21,657 nt of DNA from Deltaproteobacteria bacterium (GTDB lineage Bacteria; Myxococcota; Polyangia; Haliangiales; Haliangiaceae). Where the stretch lies: the NCBI GenBank assembly GCA_018262455.1, contig JAGSPR010000056.1:1-21657 (forward strand). Reading direction: 5' to 3'. Shown here piece after piece: positions 17,001 through 21,657 of the stretch. Position 1 is the stretch's first letter, and every line of letters starts with the position of its first letter. The notes beneath the pieces are model-generated. The model was not told the origin of the DNA. It ran no database searches and saw only the letters and a program-made list of their open reading frames with translations. The position numbers and the translations under genes are program-made.

Positions 17001-19191
17001 GTCGGGGACGGTGACGGTCCGGACCGAGCTCAGGCCGGCCAAGCCCGTCGAGCCCGAGGCCTGGATCGAGCTCACCGAGCTGGTCGGCATCGTCCCCCAC
17101 CGCTCCGCGGATGGGCGCATCATGCCGCTCAAGATCACCGCCGTCGACCAGGATCGCGGCAACCGGCCCGCCGTGTCGCTGCGGGTGACGCGCACCACCG
17201 TCGACTTCGCGTGCCGGGACCCGAAGGCCCCCACTGGGCGGGTCGACTGCACGACCAAGCTCGAGGTCGGCGCGCAGGCCGCGAAGCCGGCTGGCGTGAT
17301 CGACTTCCGCGGTCACATCACGCCCCAGCACATGTCGATCGAGGCGGTCGGCAAGATCGACCTGGCGCCGATCGCGCCGCTCGTCGAGACGATGTTCGAG
17401 GACGTGTCCGGCACCGCCGATATCTCGGCCTCGATCTCGGGCGATTTCAACAAGCCGAAGTACGAGGCCTCGCTCGTGCTCAAGGACGTGATCGTTCGAC
17501 CGGTCGGTGGCGATACCGTGCTCGAAGCGCCGAGCGGGCTCGTCAAGCTCGCCAACGGCAGCCTGGGGTTCACCAACGTCAAGGTGCAGGTCCGCGACCC
17601 GCAACGCGACGAGGCGGGCGAGCTGCACGTCAAGGGCAACATCGAGCTCGATGGGCTCACGCCGGTGTCGTGGGGCCTGCTCATCGACGGCAAGGTCGCA
17701 GGCAAGATGCTGCTCGTCGGGATCCCGAACTGGGTCTCGCAGGCCAGCGGACTCGCCCGCATCGAAGGCGATCTGATGCTCACCGGCAAGGGCCCACGCC
17801 CGACGGTCTCCGGCACGCTGGTGTTCGATCCGCCCCCGGTGTGCCCGGCCGACCCGGCGCAGCGTGCGAACGTCGGCGAATGCCGCGCGGCCGGGGAGCA
17901 GCCGCGCCCGATCACGGTGATCCCCCGCGGGCTCCGGCGGGAGCTGGCGTTCAACCGGGGCAGCGTCGATATCGAGACCGCGACCACGAACGATCGCCGG
18001 ACCTACAAGTTCACGATCCACGGCGTCACGGCCACGATCGACGGTGAAGGCACGGTCTCGGGAATCGAAGGTGGGGCGAACCTCCGGGACGGAATCATCA
18101 TGGACGCCGCGCTACGGCTCGATGCCGACGACATCCCGTTCAGGATCCCCACGCTCGATCTCGTGGTGTCGGCACGCGATGTCTCGATCGTGAAGCCCTC
18201 CGAGCTCGCGAACCTCGTCATCCGCGGCAACGTCTCGATCATCGATGGCACGTACACGCGAAACTTCGAGCTGACCGACCGCATCCAGGCGCTCGGCTCG
18301 AGCACGCCGCCTACCAGGCCGGTGTGGGACGTCTACCCCCTGCTTGGCAATGCCGACCTCCATCTCCAGCTCGACGTCCGCCGGTTCGCGGTCAAGAGCA
18401 ACATCGCCAAGATCGACCTCGTCGGCCCGCTGATCGAGATCACGAACACGCCGAGGGACCCGCGACTCTCGGGCTCGATCCGGGTCGCGCGCGGCACGTT
18501 CCGGCTGCCCGGCACGCGCGCCGAGTTCACCAACACGCGTGGCTCGATCGACTTCGCGGAGAACCAGAAGGCCGGCAACCCCGATCTCAAGGTGACATCC
18601 GACGCGGACTATCGCGATCTCTCGGGACAGGATCACTTGATCACGCTGACGATCAGCGGCGCGCTGGAGCAGCTCCAGTGGGATCTCAAGACCTCGACCG
18701 GCTACAACAAGTCCCAGACCGTCTCGCTGTTGCTCCTTGGCCGCAACCCCGAGCAGCTGCGGCGATCGCTCGGCGATCAATCGCTCGGCAGCGATCCGGC
18801 GCGCGTCGATCCGACCACGAACCCGAGCCAGGGCTTCGCCGATCAGATCGTCAAGGACCTCGCCGGGGACTGGGTCTCCGATCTGCTCGGCAACTCGCTC
18901 GGCCGACTCACCGGGCTCGACGTGCTCCGGATCGAGATCGGCTTCGGCTCGATCGGGTTCCATCTCGAGAAGAAGATGCTCGAGAACATCACCCTCGTTG
19001 GCAACACCGAGCAGACGATCCGCGGCAGAACGGTCAACGGACGCCTCGAGCTCAAGACGCCGTTCCGCATCCTTCCGGATGACAAGCTCAGCGGCCAGCT
19101 CGGCTACCTGAGCAAGAAATTCAACGATCCCGCGGAGCAGGACATCGAGGACTTGAGCTTCAAGTTCGTGTATCGCCTGTTCATCCCGTGA
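14035..19191 (+). CDS. tamB: TamB-like translocation and assembly module / lipid-transfer protein
   Basis: The product has 1718 residues. The GTG at 14035 follows GAGG at 14026-14029; an in-frame GTG at 14056 lacks a ribosome-binding site. A basic N-terminus (RPRRRRRW) precedes one membrane helix at about 19-41, so the protein is anchored in the inner membrane with the rest in the periplasm. The middle is a very long series of beta repeats as in AsmA/TamB bridge proteins. The C-terminal TamB domain (DUF490) covers about the last 350 residues, with SGSIRVARGTFRLPG near 1480, WDLKTSTGYNKSQTVSLLLLGR, and the terminal strand FKFVYRLFIP. TamB-family proteins span the periplasm, work with Omp85 partners and are implicated in phospholipid transport and outer-membrane protein assembly. 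Its stop overlaps the next start by 4 bp. Fourteen cysteines, fitting seven consecutive pairs, are unusual. Confidence 0.9.
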   Translation: MVGSAARVTASRPRRRRRWLVIIGMAVLLLLSTGFAVLRLAFEGPALGDKIASTLNKRMRGRIEIGSIEWPTSGLKETLTGGWVPVVVRDVRVWDDCALNTSASAVDEIRSGDPNEDCTLDEHPDPDPTSKRMPRKLLLRTELVTADVDIHALMFGNHDFVFRNVWVHGGEALLEETREPYPLHAYDRTIVSIVTAFYPRMKAGFRAGIYADSAPPIFDLRDIHVQNLNLTIHMTPSPFRPGEKSTKYGTTARLEGVDVDAGPEPKNDSYLYMDPIDPLVAKFYVRLNVTARTGTLRLWDEGARSTFRLPYPGESETYPPQGRKAEYEIKLADIKLHRLAQLPGEWPRHDFVANTLELDLEARTLPCATAKDPAPDPAQGATVHLTGELHNYWDRPYDGSWNLALDAKSLGPTIRTCIKSTIGGDDLDGNITLTGPFVASPKVGLSLKNLDFDIALQANKEPIRLTLAEVLGSIDLVNGQGSIDKTTALIRGGKEPGEVVVAANFGIEPYNARAHVEIVKPIDIDRFLSPGAKPIGKFLQGRLTAVGDAEVGFALEDFDLAIGATPTERALRVHDGRLFTDDDFDTIQVQKVLVEAGRSRAEVNGKVDVLNKLLDIEIKGNSPDLDFWLRRFGFPEFVKSAGGGTIKIKGPISNPTVNVATELGGVPCLEKVRLIDAQYTAGVVEVRQMSSAGLGGKLTGHARIRTGGTAVIEQLHLEGRKIEAAKFCGLGGMLKGTVDTVDLELAGSIDPKRSAMDWMALAKVRARADHMSILGDRFTNVALCLNQSDDKVCRPRTAYLDGDDLQQCEQAKRAGFCAVATATRDGGGIVDATIARLPGTKVGRQSIPQRLGGTIALSDVPVGILDQLLGPQQLLGPNQAGGVASVTLHLQGSPDAPQADGAVQLLRAWVAGSFLGDAQLAVHPTMIGKMPGLEIKGSALAGRLQLAGKIGTQAPFPVELAISGKRIEADVLVDLQKRLKLPVPVQAWMSGTVTVRTELRPAKPVEPEAWIELTELVGIVPHRSADGRIMPLKITAVDQDRGNRPAVSLRVTRTTVDFACRDPKAPTGRVDCTTKLEVGAQAAKPAGVIDFRGHITPQHMSIEAVGKIDLAPIAPLVETMFEDVSGTADISASISGDFNKPKYEASLVLKDVIVRPVGGDTVLEAPSGLVKLANGSLGFTNVKVQVRDPQRDEAGELHVKGNIELDGLTPVSWGLLIDGKVAGKMLLVGIPNWVSQASGLARIEGDLMLTGKGPRPTVSGTLVFDPPPVCPADPAQRANVGECRAAGEQPRPITVIPRGLRRELAFNRGSVDIETATTNDRRTYKFTIHGVTATIDGEGTVSGIEGGANLRDGIIMDAALRLDADDIPFRIPTLDLVVSARDVSIVKPSELANLVIRGNVSIIDGTYTRNFELTDRIQALGSSTPPTRPVWDVYPLLGNADLHLQLDVRRFAVKSNIAKIDLVGPLIEITNTPRDPRLSGSIRVARGTFRLPGTRAEFTNTRGSIDFAENQKAGNPDLKVTSDADYRDLSGQDHLITLTISGALEQLQWDLKTSTGYNKSQTVSLLLLGRNPEQLRRSLGDQSLGSDPARVDPTTNPSQGFADQIVKDLAGDWVSDLLGNSLGRLTGLDVLRIEIGFGSIGFHLEKKMLENITLVGNTEQTIRGRTVNGRLELKTPFRILPDDKLSGQLGYLSKKFNDPAEQDIEDLSFKFVYRLFIP

Positions 19192-21657
19192 CGCGCCTCC
19201 AAGCCTGCCTGCTGACGGTCTCGCTCGTGATGGCGCTCGGGGCGCGCATCTCGGCGCAGCCAGAGCCGACGCCGGCCGAAGCTGACACCGTGACGGTCAG
19301 CCAGCTCGATCCGAGCACCTGCGGCAAGCCCGAAGCAGCGCCCGAGGAGGCATCCTCACCGGTCCCTGTCACCTGGAACGACTTCGACCTCGCAGGGAAC
19401 CTCGTCGACCCCGCGCCGACCGTCCGCTCGTTGCTCGCGCCTACGCTGAACCGCCACCGCGCGTTGACCGAGGATGCCCGCGGCGAGATCACGCGCGCCG
19501 CGACGGCGTTCGGCTACCACGTGGTCGGACTCGGCACGCGTGACACTCCGACCGGGACGCACCTCACGGTCCACCTCGCGCCGATGCCGATGGTCCGCCA
19601 CGTCAGGGTCAGCATCGAGCACGTGAGTTTCAAGCGTAAGCTCCTCGACACCTTCCTCGACGACGAGGTCAGGCGCCGCATGCGAGTGCGTCCCGGCGTC
19701 TACCTGGCGTGGTCACCCAAGGATCGCGCCTGCGAGCTGTACGAGGAGACCCGCCGGATCGAGGAGTTCCTGCGAGACGAAGGCTTCTTCGAGGCGCGCG
19801 CGACGATCGGCCAGAGCTTCGGACTCGAGAACACCGCGGTCACCCTCAAGGTCAAGGTCGAGCTGGGGCCCGAATACAAGACCGCGCTCGACAAGATCCA
19901 GTTTCCGGACGCGGGTCGGCTGCCGGTCAACGTCAGCGAGCTCCGCGAGGCCTTCGAGCACCGCAAGTGCTTCACCAGCAAGTACCTCTGCTCTGGCACC
20001 CAGCGATTCACCCGGGCCCAGCACCAGGCCGACGTCCAGCGCATCATGGACCTGTTCCATGCGCGCGGCTTCCCGGCGGTGCGCGTGCGCAGCGACTTCG
20101 ATCCGGGCATGTCGATCGATCGCCGCACGAAGACGGTGAGCTTCGCGATCACGATCGATCCGCGCCGCCGGCTCGACATCGTGTTCGAGGGCGAGCGGTC
20201 GCCGACCGACGCGACGCTGCGGCAGCAGCTCACGTTCGACAAGGCCGCGAGCGCCGATGACGTCGAGGCCAACGACTCGGCACGCGCCATCGCGGCCTAC
20301 CTGCAATCACGCGGCTACTTCGACGCCCGCGTGACGTGGATCCGCGAGCGGTTCTCCGATGGCGAGTTCGATCGTCTGATCTATCGGATCGATCAAGGCA
20401 AGTCGCGAACCGTGCGGTCCGTCGGGTTCACCGGCAATCGCGTGCTGAGCAGCGACGCGCTGTCGGAGATCATCGGCACCAAGCAGGCCCGGCTGTCGAC
20501 CAGCTTGTTCGGCGCCAACACCGCCGCGACCTCCGCCCTGCTCGCCGAGGATGTCGAGCGCCTCGTCGAGCTGTACCGACGCACCGGCTACCGCGACGCC
20601 CGGGTCAAGGTGAGCGCCAGTACCGACCCGGGCGCGCTCGGCAGCGCTGCCCTGACCGCCGCCCTGGTCGCGGCCGATCGAGGAAGGGGGCTCTACGTCA
20701 GGTTCTCGATCGACGAGGGCCAGCCAACCTTGCTGACCGAGGTGCGCATCGCGATCGGAGATCACGGCGACGCGCTCACGACCGCGGACGAGCGCGCGCT
20801 GTGCACACGCGTGCTCCACGATCTGGCAGAGCTCTACCACCACGACCTGCTGGCGCAGCAGGCGACCCCCGATCGGTGTGTCGCGAACGCGGTCAACCTC
20901 CCGTACAAGGAGGATGCTGCCGCGGACACCCGGGACCTGCTGAAGGACCGGCTGTTCTCGCGGGGGCGACCGCGGGCGGAGGTCGACTACGCGCCGGTGG
21001 TGCTCGGTCCCCACAGCATCGCCGCGCAGTACAAGCTGTCGAGTATCCAGGAGCTCAAGGTCGGCAAGGTCGTGATCCGCGGAAACTTCCGCACGCGTGA
21101 TTCGATCATCCGGCACGAGTTGAACCTCACCCAGGGACAGGCGCTCACGAAGGATGTGCTCGCGGAGGCCGCCCGCCGGCTGCGCAACACCGGCCTGTTC
21201 GATGCCGTGAACATCGCGATGCCCGACCTCGACACCGCCAGCGCCGGCGAGGTCAACGCGGTGGTCGAGATCACTGAGCGGTTCGACTACTTCGCCTCCG
21301 CCGACGCCGAGTTCGGCTACTCGAGCTACAACGGCGCGTTCGTCAAGCTGATTCCCTCGGTCAAGAACCTGTTCGGCGTCGGGATCTCGCTCGATGTCGC
21401 GGGCACGATCGGTTTCGACCTCTGGCAGTTGGTCGACCAGAGCAACGTTCAGCTGCGCCAGCTCAGCCTCGAGTCGACCCTGCGGTTCCCGAAATACTGG
21501 TCCTCGCGCTATCTGCACGTCCCCGAATTGGTGGCGTTCTCCACCGAGCTCACGGCGTTTCACCGGCGCCAGGACACCCCGAGGTTCGGCCTGCTGAAGA
21601 CCACGGGTGCCACGCTCGGAATCTCACGGACCTGGGACCGCCCGCGGCTCGGCAAGC
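19188..21657 (+). CDS. Omp85-family outer membrane assembly protein (BamA/TamA-like), 3' end outside window
   Basis: The frame starts with GTG at 19188 and is open to the right edge (823 codons visible, no stop). The start overlaps the tamB stop as GTGA, a sign of translational coupling. A signal peptide (LLTVSLVMALGARISAQ) is followed by an acidic Pro-rich stretch. About six or seven POTRA-like units follow, most ending in a short beta strand before the next. Clear ones begin near residue 134 (VRHVRVSIEHV), 230, 325 (RRLDIVFEGE), 408 (RTVRSVGFTGNRVL), 508, and 623 (KVGKVVIRGNFRTRDSII). The barrel begins near residue 700 (DYFASADAEFGYSS). Omp85 proteins insert beta-barrels into the outer membrane. 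Being coupled to tamB points to the TamA role rather than general BamA, although E. coli TamA has only three POTRA domains. The symbol is left blank because the barrel is incomplete. Confidence 0.88.
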   Translation, partial: MTRLQACLLTVSLVMALGARISAQPEPTPAEADTVTVSQLDPSTCGKPEAAPEEASSPVPVTWNDFDLAGNLVDPAPTVRSLLAPTLNRHRALTEDARGEITRAATAFGYHVVGLGTRDTPTGTHLTVHLAPMPMVRHVRVSIEHVSFKRKLLDTFLDDEVRRRMRVRPGVYLAWSPKDRACELYEETRRIEEFLRDEGFFEARATIGQSFGLENTAVTLKVKVELGPEYKTALDKIQFPDAGRLPVNVSELREAFEHRKCFTSKYLCSGTQRFTRAQHQADVQRIMDLFHARGFPAVRVRSDFDPGMSIDRRTKTVSFAITIDPRRRLDIVFEGERSPTDATLRQQLTFDKAASADDVEANDSARAIAAYLQSRGYFDARVTWIRERFSDGEFDRLIYRIDQGKSRTVRSVGFTGNRVLSSDALSEIIGTKQARLSTSLFGANTAATSALLAEDVERLVELYRRTGYRDARVKVSASTDPGALGSAALTAALVAADRGRGLYVRFSIDEGQPTLLTEVRIAIGDHGDALTTADERALCTRVLHDLAELYHHDLLAQQATPDRCVANAVNLPYKEDAAADTRDLLKDRLFSRGRPRAEVDYAPVVLGPHSIAAQYKLSSIQELKVGKVVIRGNFRTRDSIIRHELNLTQGQALTKDVLAEAARRLRNTGLFDAVNIAMPDLDTASAGEVNAVVEITERFDYFASADAEFGYSSYNGAFVKLIPSVKNLFGVGISLDVAGTIGFDLWQLVDQSNVQLRQLSLESTLRFPKYWSSRYLHVPELVAFSTELTAFHRRQDTPRFGLLKTTGATLGISRTWDRPRLGK

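Noticed and set aside
15040..18021. Long minus-strand frames (474 and 354 codons) opposite the TamB-like gene
   Set aside because: They have no recognisable motifs, and the plus-strand frame is continuous with a clear C-terminal TamB domain.
20307..21563. A 418-codon minus-strand open frame
   Set aside because: It is antisense to the Omp85 gene, whose POTRA and barrel motifs read clearly on the plus strand.
1..21657. CRISPR arrays, tRNA/rRNA genes, insertion sequences, phage or toxin-antitoxin genes
   Set aside because: I looked for regularly spaced repeats, conserved RNA stretches, transposase motifs and small paired genes and found none.

Overview
The window is a high-GC bacterial chromosome segment, roughly two-thirds G+C by eye. 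It reads as a Myxococcota-type (former deltaproteobacterial) genome. The support is a tandem pair of outer-membrane beta-barrel proteins of the kind known from Myxococcales, an FtsY with its own N-terminal membrane anchor, several lipoproteins, a MoxR/DUF58 pair and a tamB-tamA-like operon. Placement below phylum is inference. I see no rRNA, tRNA, CRISPR array, insertion sequence, phage gene or attachment site.

Layout. Positions 1-2010 (+) hold the C-terminal end of a MoxR AAA+ ATPase followed by a DUF58 protein. Two genes then read leftwards: a di-heme cytochrome c-like lipoprotein (2035-3522) and the chromosome-organising ATPase SMC (3744-7835), separated by a 221-bp gap with three small hairpins and a good sigma-54-like promoter. 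Diverging from smc across 75 bp is a rightward block: a membrane protein with carboxypeptidase-regulatory-like domains (7911-9590), ftsY (9602-10792), and two paralogous outer-membrane beta-barrel proteins (10868-11860 and 11872-12735) ending in a strong hairpin at 12767-12791. A small lipoprotein gene (12862-13233) converges with a membrane-anchored PDZ protein (13261-13812, -). Diverging from that, 14035 to the right edge is a tamB-like gene of 1718 codons overlapping by 4 bp an Omp85 (BamA/TamA) gene that runs off the window. This last gene has no stop inside the window, so stop-to-stop gene finding can miss it.

How the genes fit together. Most of the window concerns the cell envelope. FtsY delivers ribosomes to the membrane, the TamB-like protein and its Omp85 partner would build or lipid-supply the outer membrane, and the two beta-barrel proteins and two lipoproteins are plausible residents of that envelope. 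SMC is a housekeeping chromosome gene. MoxR-DUF58 and the 7911-9590 protein may belong to one functional group, because the C-terminus of the latter resembles the tail of DUF4129 proteins that often accompany MoxR/DUF58; that link is inference.

No clearly new multi-gene system is visible. The points most worth a second look are two long low-complexity insertions in SMC (head and hinge), fourteen cysteines arranged as seven consecutive pairs in the TamB-like protein, an Omp85 protein with about six or seven POTRA-like repeats, two sigma-54-like sites placed so close to lipoprotein start codons that the transcripts would be almost leaderless, and a hairpin that could mask the tamB ribosome-binding site.
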